Of a DNA stretch of 12,514 nt, positions 1-7,102 are shown one piece after another. Numbering within the stretch: position 1 is the first letter of the stretch; each line of letters starts with the position of its first letter. This stretch comes from an uncultured Clostridia bacterium (GTDB lineage: Bacteria; Bacillota; Clostridia; Christensenellales; Borkfalkiaceae): NCBI GenBank assembly GCA_947581885.1, contig CANPWF010000038.1, positions 1 to 12,514 of the forward strand, in the 5' to 3' direction. A program made the position numbers and the translations under genes. The notes under the pieces are model-generated. The model did not search any database. It worked only from the letters and a program-made list of their open reading frames with translations, and was not told the origin of the DNA.

Positions 1-248
1 GTGGTTACGTAGTGCAACTCATCCATGGTGCCGTTGATGGCACAGTCGGCAACTTTCCCCGCCGCGATCGCCTCTTCTACCGACTTGAAGCACATCTTCT
101 CGGGAATGCCGTACTTCTCTTTGGCAACATTTCTCCGAAAGTCGTTGGGTTCGACGACCGCCGAGATCTCCACCCCTTCCGTCGCCGCCGCAAAGTCCCC
201 GTACAGCTTGCAGCGGAATCCATAGGATACGAGCATTACTTTTAGCAT
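1..248 (-). CDS. Gfo/Idh/MocA-family oxidoreductase, N-terminal fragment (cut by window edge)
   Basis: Only the first 82 codons are present; the gene runs off the left edge. They fit the NAD(P)-binding Rossmann domain of the Gfo/Idh/MocA sugar dehydrogenase family: a beta strand with a loop (KVMLVSYGFR), then a second strand ending in an acidic residue and the family's typical segment (ISAVVEPNDFRRNVAKEKYG), then GIPEK, an AIAAGKVADCAINGT stretch and DELHY. Members oxidise or reduce sugars, often as one step of sugar or glycoside breakdown in the cytoplasm. The start at 248 has a good ribosome site (GAGGAG, about 10 bases upstream) and lies 21 bases past the stop of the re-framed anchor of the surface protein, so it is probably the last visible gene of the operon. 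One oddity is the dinucleotide loop, which reads S-Y-G-F-R-C instead of GxGxxG. The substrate cannot be told. Confidence 0.8.
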   Translation of the reverse strand, partial: MLKVMLVSYGFRCKLYGDFAAATEGVEISAVVEPNDFRRNVAKEKYGIPEKMCFKSVEEAIAAGKVADCAINGTMDELHYVT

Positions 249-255
249 GGTTTTA

Positions 256-3200
256 TTACTCCTCTGAAATCAGAATTTGCGTTTTCGCATGACAACGAGC
301 ACCGTCACGAGCACCGCGAGCATCGCCGCCGCGACCGCGCCGCACACGATCGCAACCGTGTTCAGCGTCGAATCGGGCTTTGCCTTGGATTCCTCCGGCG
401 CGTTGTTTTCGGGCGTTGCGGGCGGCCGGGAAGAGATGTCGTTCGAGCCGTCGGGCATCACGAGGGAATCCGCCCCCCGCGGTGAGCGAGAAGTTGTCGA
501 TCCTCGTATCCGCCGTCGAGGATTGGACGGTGAAGTACGCCGCGTCCATGTCGAGGGGAATTCCCCTGAAAAGCACCTCGTTATCGATGACGACGGAGAT
601 CGTTCCGCTGTTTACAACGAGTTTCACCCGATGCACTTCGCCGTCGAAATAATCGTGGACGACGGGATCGGCGATCTGCCTCGACGTAACGTCGCCGAAG
701 AAGTTGCTCAGCCGCAGTTGAACGGAGGCTTCCCGATACAGGTGCAGAGCGAGGGCGGTACTCGGAACGCCCGTCCCGTCCGCCGCCGCAGGTCCGCGCA
801 CGAGCCCGAAATTGAACTGTGCCCCCGCGACGGGCGAGCCGTCCTGCTCCCCTTTCGACACGAAATCGAAGGTGATCGTGCACTCCCCTGTGAGGGGGAT
901 CCGATGTTTGTACTGCGTTGCCGACCACGCTCTCGCGGGAGCGAACGCCCCGTCCGATACTTGCCAACCGTCGTTTCCGCCCACGACGAAGTTACCCGCG
1001 TCCTCTGTGAATTCATCGCGGCAGGGTTGAAGCGTGGGGAGCTCTTCGGGAGCGACATATTCGATGGGCTCGAAGCTGAGTTCGAAGTTATCGATCGAGC
1101 TCATCGCCGAATACCCCTGAATGGCAAGATACGCCGTATTTCCGCTGATGGGGTTGGAAAATTCGGTCGTTCCTTCCGCCGCGATGAGGGTGTTGTCGAT
1201 CCGGAACGAACCCGTACCGTCGCCGAATCTCATCATGAGATCGTGCTCGCGGTTATCGTTCCAATCGAAGGGATAGTCCGCGATCCATCCGAGTTTTTCG
1301 AGTCCGCCGCTGTTGATCGTGAGGACCTGTGAAGCCCCCTCATAATAGTAGCAGTGGATGCCGAAGCCGCTGGTAAGGTCGGAGATATTCGGCAAGAGCG
1401 CGATGTTGAACTGCGCGATCGACGGATCGAACGTCCCCTTTGCCGCCAAGAAATCGAAGGAGATGTACGTCGTCTTGGTGAGGTCGATGGGCTGTATAAG
1501 ATAGGTCGCGCCATAGTCTTGTGCGGGATAGAACTTTCCGCCGTCGACGGTCCAACCGCCCGCTCCCGCCACGGCGAACTTTTCCCCGTCCGCCTTCGCC
1601 GTAAAATCGAGCTTGATGGGCTCGGCAGAAGGTTCGGGCGGCTCGGGCAAATCGGGCTGTACGGGCGCGACGTATTCGATATCCTCGGGGCTTACCTTGA
1701 AGTTATCGATGAAGCAGTCCGCCGATGCGGCTTGCAGGGCGAAGTAAGCCGTATCCCCTGCGATCGTGTTGGTGAATTCGGTCGTTCCCGATCCGTTGGT
1801 GACAGCCGTGTTGTCGATCCAAAAATACGCACTCTTTCCTGTGAATTCGAGTTTGAGGTTGTGCACCTTTCCGTCGTCCCAATTGAACATATAGTCTTGG
1901 ATCCATACGTTCTTATCGAGCCCCGCGCCGTTGACCGTGAGAACAGCCGCACCGTACGAATAGTAACAGTGAATGCCGAACCCGCTCCTGATATCGGACG
2001 CATCGGGCAAAAGTGCGGCACTGAAAAATCCTTCCGCTTGGTCGAAGGAGCCGTGATCGACAAAGAAATCGAAGGAGATGTACGTCGTCGTTGTGAGATC
2101 GATCGCCTGCGAGAGATAGGTCGCGGCAAAATTCGCAGCAGGATAGTATTTCCCTTCCTTTACCGTCCAACCCGACGTATCGCCCGTTGCGGTAAACTTC
2201 CCGCCGTCGTCGGATTCGAAATCGAGATCGATCGGGTCGGTGGGCGTGGGGGGTTCGGGCGGTTCGGGCTGCGCGGAAGGGAACGTCACCTTAAAGTTAT
2301 CGATATAGGAAGCCGTTTCCGTCGCGCGGAGAAAGATGAACGCCTTCTTTTCTTCATTCAATTTGGCGAGCTTTTCAAGCGAGATCGAGGTACCTGCCCC
2401 GTTATTGAACTCGACGGGCGTTTCCGCACCGTCCATATAAACGGAGAACGCGGTACCGTCGAAGTCGATCTTCATATTGTGCGACGCATTTCCGCCGCTG
2501 AATTTTCCTACGTAGTCGCCAAGATATCCTTGCCCATCTATGGCGGTGCATATATTCAATCTATCGGCATCGGCTGTATTGAAACACACGCGGACGGTAA
2601 ACCCGTCGCCCTCGTTCCAACCGAATGCGGGCGCGAGGAACACATCGAAGTTCGGCGTTTCCGCGTAGAAATCGAAGGAGATCGTGAGCGGCTTGGTAAG
2701 ATCGAACGATCTTTTCGTCTTGGCGATCGACTTCCCCTCGGACGTAGCGGCTTGCGCGGGATGATACGCGCCGTTTCCGACGACCCAACCGCCGAAGGCT
2801 TGCTCTTCAAACACACCGCCGTCGTCCGCCGCGAAGTCGAGGTCGATGGGCTCCTCGGGGATCTCGGGCTGTACGGGCGGAACGTAATCGATGTCGGTAT
2901 TGCTTACCTTGAAATTATCGATGTACGAAGTCGTATCCGCCGCCTTAAAACAGACCTGCGCTTGCTTCGTCTCGTTAAATCCTGTAATGGGCTGATTTCC
3001 AGAATCCAACCCCGTTATCCCTTCAAACGGTATAACGGACAACGAACCTTTATTGGTGCCGAACGAGACCGAAGTGTTATCTACAAAGACCGAGAACCCT
3101 TCCGATGTAACGGCGATCTTCATGTTGTGCGCCTTGCCGTCTACATAGTACGTTGTGTTGTCTCCGATCCACGCACCGAGATCCATGTAGCCGTTTACGG

Positions 3201-3609
3201 TGAGGGTCTTGAACGAGCTGCTGAACACATGGACCCCAAACCCGCCGCCGAAGTTATATCCGCCGTTTGCAAGGTCGGGTGTGAAGTATACGTCGAAGGG
3301 AGCCGCCGTCACATAGAAATCGAAGGAGAAATAGATCGTTTCGGAAAGGTCGAATTTTTCTTTCGTCTTGGTGATCGCGCTTGCCGTCGAAGCGTGATAA
3401 ACGCCCTTTTCTACCGTCCAACTTGTTCCGTTGTGCTCTTCAAACACGCCCCCGTCGTCCGTCGTGAAATCGAGATCGACGGTCGGCTCCCCTGCGGCAC
3501 GCGCCGAAGAACGGGGCAAAAACGCCGCTCCCAAGCCCGCCGTCAAGGCGAAAACCGCCGTCAAGCCGAGCAGGGCGATCCCCTTCTTTCCACAAAGTTT
3601 TTTCAGCAT
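256..3609 (-). CDS. Very large surface protein with five repeated jelly-roll-like domains; C-terminal membrane anchor out of frame
   Basis: As sequenced it encodes 1117 residues. Residues 1-39 are a signal peptide: a basic start (MLKKLCGKK), a hydrophobic core and a probable cut after SSARAA. Five related domains of about 180-205 residues follow, starting near residues 43, 254, 459, 664 and 862, joined by Pro/Glu linkers such as PEPPEPPTPTDP. Each opens with a DLDF..DDGG-like strand, has GW.V..G.Y.PA, a SFDF strand, a GFGIHCY-like strand, H.(M/L)K and DN, and ends with Y-I-D-N-F-K-V. This is the layout of LamG/DUF1080-like concanavalin folds that bind or cleave glycans; I see no sure catalytic residues, so binding is my guess. 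Start 3609 is preferred because AAAGGGG sits 6 bases upstream; 3627 is an alternative. After about residue 1043 the frame turns to Arg-rich nonsense, while the next frame (stop 270-272) encodes a Pro/Glu/Lys spacer, one membrane helix and RKRKF. The intact protein would be 1112 residues. Confidence 0.85.
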   Translation of the reverse strand: MLKKLCGKKGIALLGLTAVFALTAGLGAAFLPRSSARAAGEPTVDLDFTTDDGGVFEEHNGTSWTVEKGVYHASTASAITKTKEKFDLSETIYFSFDFYVTAAPFDVYFTPDLANGGYNFGGGFGVHVFSSSFKTLTVNGYMDLGAWIGDNTTYYVDGKAHNMKIAVTSEGFSVFVDNTSVSFGTNKGSLSVIPFEGITGLDSGNQPITGFNETKQAQVCFKAADTTSYIDNFKVSNTDIDYVPPVQPEIPEEPIDLDFAADDGGVFEEQAFGGWVVGNGAYHPAQAATSEGKSIAKTKRSFDLTKPLTISFDFYAETPNFDVFLAPAFGWNEGDGFTVRVCFNTADADRLNICTAIDGQGYLGDYVGKFSGGNASHNMKIDFDGTAFSVYMDGAETPVEFNNGAGTSISLEKLAKLNEEKKAFIFLRATETASYIDNFKVTFPSAQPEPPEPPTPTDPIDLDFESDDGGKFTATGDTSGWTVKEGKYYPAANFAATYLSQAIDLTTTTYISFDFFVDHGSFDQAEGFFSAALLPDASDIRSGFGIHCYYSYGAAVLTVNGAGLDKNVWIQDYMFNWDDGKVHNLKLEFTGKSAYFWIDNTAVTNGSGTTEFTNTIAGDTAYFALQAASADCFIDNFKVSPEDIEYVAPVQPDLPEPPEPSAEPIKLDFTAKADGEKFAVAGAGGWTVDGGKFYPAQDYGATYLIQPIDLTKTTYISFDFLAAKGTFDPSIAQFNIALLPNISDLTSGFGIHCYYYEGASQVLTINSGGLEKLGWIADYPFDWNDNREHDLMMRFGDGTGSFRIDNTLIAAEGTTEFSNPISGNTAYLAIQGYSAMSSIDNFELSFEPIEYVAPEELPTLQPCRDEFTEDAGNFVVGGNDGWQVSDGAFAPARAWSATQYKHRIPLTGECTITFDFVSKGEQDGSPVAGAQFNFGLVRGPAAADGTGVPSTALALHLYREASVQLRLSNFFGDVTSRQIADPVVHDYFDGEVHRVKLVVNSGTISVVIDNEVLFRGIPLDMDAAYFTVQSSTADTRIDNFSLTAGGGFPRDARRLERHLFPAARNARKQRAGGIQGKARFDAEHGCDRVRRGRGGDARGARDGARCHAKTQILISEE
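270..478 (-). other. Out-of-frame C-terminal membrane anchor of the surface protein (frameshift at a G run, 473-478)
   Basis: The minus strand has six G in a row at 473-478. Removing one G joins SLTAG to ADSLVMPDGSNDISS, then a Pro/Glu/Lys-rich spacer (PPATPENNAPEESKAKPD), a hydrophobic helix from TVAIVCGAVAAAM to VLVTVLVVM, and the basic tail RKRKF, then a stop at 270-272. That spacer, helix and basic tail is what a Gram-positive surface protein of this type should end with; no LPxTG sorting motif is present. As printed, the main frame instead continues to 256 as Arg/Gly-rich sequence. It may be a sequencing or assembly error, a real mutation, or slippage. A separate small gene is unlikely because the GTG at 461 and ATG at 458 have no ribosome site. 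Confidence 0.8.
481..3483 (-). repeat. Five tandem domain repeats within the surface protein gene
   Basis: Approximate repeat units on the minus strand are R1 2899-3483, R2 2287-2850, R3 1690-2235, R4 1072-1620 and R5 481-1026. Units R1 and R2 share DDGGVFEE near their starts. R3 and R4 are the closest pair: both have TTYISFDF and GFGIHCYY, and they share a perfect 27-base match (1448-1474 and 2063-2089), which points to a fairly recent duplication. R5 is the most diverged and sits next to the membrane. The strand encoding ISFDF is close to identical at the DNA level in R1-R4. Confidence 0.85.
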
Positions 3610-3615
3610 ATTTTT

Positions 3616-3622
3616 CCCCTTT
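3616..3622 (-). promoter_or_regulatory. Ribosome binding site setting the surface protein start
   Basis: AAAGGGG lies 6 bases before the ATG at 3609, inside the 19-base gap after the lipoprotein stop (3629-3631). It supports 3609 over the longer in-frame starts at 3627 and 3693; the latter would overlap the upstream gene and put a long hydrophilic stretch before the signal peptide. Confidence 0.7.
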
Positions 3623-3628
3623 CTCATT

Positions 3629-5203
3629 TTATTTCGCCACAAGGAAAGCGTCGAGCTTGCTCTGTTTTTCGGCGAGAATGTCACTGAGCCCATTCGCTTG
3701 CAGTTTTGTGTTCAAGTCGGCTACGATCGAATCGGCGGTGCTCTCCGAGGAGTAGGTGCCTTTGAGGAGCTGTTGGATGACGATGCTGATCTCCCTGTCG
3801 CAATCCCGCTGATAATTGGAGACCGATCTCGACGGAATGAACGCGAAGCCGTTGGCGGGAGAGACCGCCGCCTCGTTGTTGATCTTCCGAATGCGCTCGA
3901 CAAGGTCGGCGGGCTGGAAAATCTTGCGGTAGGCGTTGAAAATGGTCGGGAACGCCCAATCGGCGTAGATCATATAGGTGTTGCCGGGGATGTATTCGAT
4001 ATATTCGTACTCCTCCATCACCCCCTCTTCGTTCTCCATTTCGCCCGATGTCCAAACGTACTCCGCCCCCTCTTCGCCGACCGCGATGAGGTTGTAGAAT
4101 TCCTTATCGGTATACATGAGATCGAGGAGTTTCAAACACTTATCGACCTTGGTGCTGTTCGCGCTGATCGCCGTCATCGAGGAAGTGATGTTGCTCGTCG
4201 TGAGGAGCGGAGTGCCGAAACGGAACTGCTCGAATTCCCTGCCGACCTGAATGTAGAGCTCGGATTCCGCACCGGGGCGATAGGTGCCGCACAGGCGGAC
4301 GCGCTGATTTTCGGTGATGTCGACCGTCTGATCCTTCCGAAGATATCCCTTCTCGTACATATTCATGCAGAACTGCACGAACTGCTTGAATTCGGGCGTA
4401 TCGTATTGGTTGATGACTTTGGTGTTGTCCGTCGCCGCCGTCGCGCGGATGACCCCCGGGTACGTCGTCGCCGTGCCCAAGTTGTCGAAGGAATAGTTCT
4501 GCAAGAAGAGTTCGTCGTACGTATCGCCCAAGATGAGGGTGCTCTGCGGCACTACGCCGTTCTGCGAAATCGCGGGGTCGTTTTTGATCATCTCCATCGC
4601 CGCCGTGATGACCTTCTCGTACGTCCAACCGTTCTCGTCGATATTCGCCTGCGTGAGGGGCTTCCCGTCGATCGAAAGGTCCTTCACGATCTCCTTATCG
4701 ATCGCCACGCCGACGCACCGCGCGAAGATCTGTTCGTTGATGACGCCGTAAATTTTGCCGTCTACCTTCGCCGCGTCCCAAATTTTGCTGTCGAGCGACT
4801 GATAGAGATTGGGGGCGTATTCGGGAAGTTCGTTCGTGATATCCTTGAAGAACCCCTCGCTCGCCCGCAACGAATACGGGTTGCCCGTCAGAAGGGAAGC
4901 CGTATAGCACATATCGAAGTACTCGTTGCTGTTGAATTTGAGCCCGAGCTTTTCCGAATAGCTGGTGTAGGGGTTGTAGGTGAGCTCGACTTTGAAGCCG
5001 AGTTTTTCCTCAACATACTTGTTGACCTGTTCCTTGACGCGGTTCGCCCCGTCGATATTGCCGCCGCCCGTGTAGACGATATACTGCACCGTATCGTCCC
5101 CTTGGTTGCCGCTCTGCTTATGGCATGCGGCAGCCATCAGCACAATGCCCGACGAAAGGACCGCCGCACACAGCACCGCCGTTTCCCTCATTCCTCTTTT
5201 CAT
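3629..5203 (-). CDS. lplA: Sugar ABC transporter solute-binding lipoprotein, LplA/LipO type
   Basis: A protein of 524 residues that captures a carbohydrate outside the cell and hands it to the permeases encoded just upstream. The N-terminus is a lipoprotein signal (MKRGMRETAVLC, a hydrophobic core, then MAAAC) with Cys27 as the likely lipidated residue. The mature part has features of large type-1 binding proteins of the Lpl group: a KVELTYNPYTSYSEKL region, FDMCYTASL, a VDGKIYGVINEQ segment, and a C-terminal part with IYADWAFPTIFNAYRKIF, NNEAAVSPANGFAF and a late helix (IVIQQLLKGTY). Its length is normal for the group. The ATG at 5203 has AAGGAG about 8 bases upstream. It lies 37 bases after the LplC-like gene and 19 before the surface protein gene. 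Lpl-type binding proteins often take complex oligosaccharides; the actual ligand cannot be read, but the neighbouring enzymes suggest a fucosylated one. The symbol is by family resemblance. Confidence 0.88.
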   Translation of the reverse strand: MKRGMRETAVLCAAVLSSGIVLMAAACHKQSGNQGDDTVQYIVYTGGGNIDGANRVKEQVNKYVEEKLGFKVELTYNPYTSYSEKLGLKFNSNEYFDMCYTASLLTGNPYSLRASEGFFKDITNELPEYAPNLYQSLDSKIWDAAKVDGKIYGVINEQIFARCVGVAIDKEIVKDLSIDGKPLTQANIDENGWTYEKVITAAMEMIKNDPAISQNGVVPQSTLILGDTYDELFLQNYSFDNLGTATTYPGVIRATAATDNTKVINQYDTPEFKQFVQFCMNMYEKGYLRKDQTVDITENQRVRLCGTYRPGAESELYIQVGREFEQFRFGTPLLTTSNITSSMTAISANSTKVDKCLKLLDLMYTDKEFYNLIAVGEEGAEYVWTSGEMENEEGVMEEYEYIEYIPGNTYMIYADWAFPTIFNAYRKIFQPADLVERIRKINNEAAVSPANGFAFIPSRSVSNYQRDCDREISIVIQQLLKGTYSSESTADSIVADLNTKLQANGLSDILAEKQSKLDAFLVAK

Positions 5204-5240
5204 AATTTTTTCTCCTTGTTTTTCTCTATTTGATGAAGGG

Positions 5241-6122
5241 TCACCCCTTGACTGCCCCTACCGTCATTCCGCTCACGATGTATTTCTGTAACGCCATGAA
5301 CACGCCCAAAATGGGGAGCGTCCCCAGAACGCACGTCGCCATGACGACGGAATCCGAGCTCGCCGTCCCCGCGAGGAGCCCGAAGTTCTTCTTCCAGAGC
5401 TCCACCTCCTGCACGAGGTTGATCATGAGCATCTGCACGTTCCACATCCTGTTGTCGTCCACATAGAGATACGCCGTGCCCCAATCGTTCCAATAGCCGA
5501 GCGCGACGAGGATGGAACAGGTCGCGAGAGCGGGCAGAGAGAGCGGAAGGTTGATCGTCAAAAATTCGCGGAACGCCGAACAGCCGTCGATCTTCGCGCT
5601 CTCGCCGATCTCCGCGGGGATCTCCTTGAAGAACGTCCTCAGTAAGATGATATAGAACGTCGTGCCGATCTGCGGGATGATCATCACGGCGAAGGTATTC
5701 TTCCACTTCAAATACTGCGTGATGAGGATATACGTCGGCACCATCCCGGGCGAGAAGAGCATCGTGATAAGCAGAAGCACGGTGATATGGCTCTTGTAGC
5801 GGAAGTGGGGTTTGGAGAGCGGATAGGCGATCATCGCCGTCAGAAAGACGTTGAGGAGGGTCCCGCCGCCCGTCACCACAAAGCTCACGCCGTACGCCCG
5901 AAGGAGAGGGATGACGTTCATGAACACCACGCTGTACGCCTGAAAGTTGAATCCCCTCGCCACGATCGAATAGCCGTACTGCTGCAATGCCTCGTCCTTC
6001 GAGAAGGATGCCGAGAGCATGATGACGATGGGGATCAAACAGTAGATCGCGAACAGCGTCATCCAAAGGACGTTGAAAACGTTGAATACGAGGGACCTGC
6101 CGATTTTTCTGTTCTTCTTCAT
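5241..6122 (-). CDS. lplC: Carbohydrate ABC transporter permease, LplC type (MalG-like)
   Basis: An inner-membrane subunit of 293 residues with about six predicted membrane helices (near residues 12-36, 76-100, 112-134, 143-162, 190-210 and 262-282). The EAA loop that docks the ATPase is clear at about 171-195 (EIGESAKIDGCSAFREF, then INLPLS). SKDEAL after helix 1 and the FSPGMVPTYIL stretch are typical of LplC-like CUT1 permeases. It should pair with the LplB-like permease to form the channel. The ATG at 6122 is only 10 bases past the LplB stop, and its GAGG ribosome site overlaps that stop, which suggests coupled translation. It ends with ...TVGAVKG at 5241, as is usual. Family assignment is firm; the substrate is not known. 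Confidence 0.92.
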   Translation of the reverse strand: MKKNRKIGRSLVFNVFNVLWMTLFAIYCLIPIVIMLSASFSKDEALQQYGYSIVARGFNFQAYSVVFMNVIPLLRAYGVSFVVTGGGTLLNVFLTAMIAYPLSKPHFRYKSHITVLLLITMLFSPGMVPTYILITQYLKWKNTFAVMIIPQIGTTFYIILLRTFFKEIPAEIGESAKIDGCSAFREFLTINLPLSLPALATCSILVALGYWNDWGTAYLYVDDNRMWNVQMLMINLVQEVELWKKNFGLLAGTASSDSVVMATCVLGTLPILGVFMALQKYIVSGMTVGAVKG

Positions 6123-6132
6123 CGCAGATACC

Positions 6133-7089
6133 TCAAATGAACGCCGCGTCTTTATCGAGCTTCTTCACGACGAAATTCGCCCCGAGAAGCACGACGGTGC
6201 CGACGATGGACTGCACGAGCCCGATCGCCGTGCCCGAGCTGTAATCCGTCTCGCGGATCGCAAGTTGGTAGATATACGTATCGAGAACTTCCGTCGTATC
6301 GAGAAGGGCGCGTGCCGAATCGTTCTTCGGAATAAACCAGAAGAGACCGAAATCCGAACGGAAGATGCCCCCCATCGACATGATGAGCAGGATCGCCATG
6401 ATCTTGCGAAGGTGGGGCACGGAGATGTGCCACATCTTTTGGAAGCGGTTCGCGCCGTCGAGCTCGGCTGCCTCGAAGAGCACCGTGTCGATGCCGCTCA
6501 GACTCGCATAGTACATGATGACCGAATATCCCTGCCCCTTCCAGATGTTGCAGAGGAGCAGGATCCACGGCCACATCTTCCCGTTCGCCGTGTTGTAGAA
6601 ATCGACGGCGGGGATATGCATCCCCCGAAACATCGTGTTGATGAGCCCGTTCGTCCCTAAAACGCCCTCGATGCAGTACGAGGCGACCGTCCAAGAGATG
6701 AGATACGGGATGAAATAGATCGTCTGAAACAGCTTGGTGGCGAACCTGTTTTTGAGCTCGAACATGAAGAGTGCCATCACCGCCGTGAGCGGCGTGCCAA
6801 CCGCGATAAAGAGCAGGTTGAGCGAGATGGTGTTCCAAATGACATGCCAAATGACTTTGGAGCGGAAGAAGTAGGCGAAATTTTCAAACCCCACCCACTT
6901 GCTTCCGAAGATCCCCAAAAATCCTTTGTAGCTCTCGAACGCCATGAGGAGCCATAGAAGGGGCAGAATGGAGAACACCAGCGTTTTGAGGATGACGGGA
7001 AAGCTCATCGCAAGGTACGAAACGTCGTCCTTGCGATAGAGGTTGAATTTCTTTTTCCGTTCTCTTTTTTCGGCTTTGTCTTTCGGCAC
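6133..7089 (-). CDS. lplB: Carbohydrate ABC transporter permease, LplB type (MalF-like)
   Basis: From the GTG at 7089 it has 318 residues: a very basic cytoplasmic N-terminus (KDKAEKRERKKKF), then about six membrane helices, the first near 29-51. The EAA loop is at about 206-228 (FEAAELDGANRFQKMW, then SVPHLRK). The ending (DTYIYQL, TDYSSGTAIGL, a last helix and KKLDKDAAFI) is characteristic of LplB-like proteins. It forms the import channel with the LplC-like protein. I chose the GTG because AAGGGGG lies 6 bases upstream and overlaps the stop of the enzyme gene before it; the ATG at 7134 would overlap that gene by about 30 bases and has no comparable site. No ATPase gene is present; systems of this type commonly share a MsmX-like ATPase encoded elsewhere. 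Confidence 0.92.
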   Translation of the reverse strand: MPKDKAEKRERKKKFNLYRKDDVSYLAMSFPVILKTLVFSILPLLWLLMAFESYKGFLGIFGSKWVGFENFAYFFRSKVIWHVIWNTISLNLLFIAVGTPLTAVMALFMFELKNRFATKLFQTIYFIPYLISWTVASYCIEGVLGTNGLINTMFRGMHIPAVDFYNTANGKMWPWILLLCNIWKGQGYSVIMYYASLSGIDTVLFEAAELDGANRFQKMWHISVPHLRKIMAILLIMSMGGIFRSDFGLFWFIPKNDSARALLDTTEVLDTYIYQLAIRETDYSSGTAIGLVQSIVGTVVLLGANFVVKKLDKDAAFI

Positions 7090-7095
7090 GGTATT

Positions 7096-7102
7096 CCCCC
7101 TT
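7096..7102 (-). promoter_or_regulatory. Ribosome binding site overlapping a stop codon; sets the LplB start
   Basis: AAGGGGG on the minus strand shares its first two bases with the TAA stop of the beta-helix enzyme (7101-7103) and lies 6 bases before GTG 7089. It decides for the GTG start and suggests translation of the permease is coupled to the end of the enzyme gene. Confidence 0.75.

Noticed and set aside
270..461. A separate small membrane protein gene of 63 codons
   Set aside because: No ribosome site precedes GTG 461 or ATG 458, and the sequence is what the surface protein needs as its C-terminal anchor, so a frameshift explains it better.
481..3483. A CRISPR-like or mobile repeat array, suggested by recurring short matches
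   Set aside because: The repeats are about 550-600 bases, in frame and diverged, and encode protein domains; no short regular repeat-spacer pattern or transposase is present.
1354..3687. A long plus-strand open frame of 777 codons opposite the surface protein gene
   Set aside because: It is the antisense shadow of a GC-rich gene. The translation is Arg/Ile/Val-rich with no domain pattern or good ribosome site, and its opposite strand encodes a clear repeated protein.
3431..5233. A plus-strand open frame of 600 codons opposite the binding lipoprotein
   Set aside because: The product is a low-complexity Arg/Asp/Val mixture without recognisable motifs, and the minus strand has a signal peptide, lipobox and family features.
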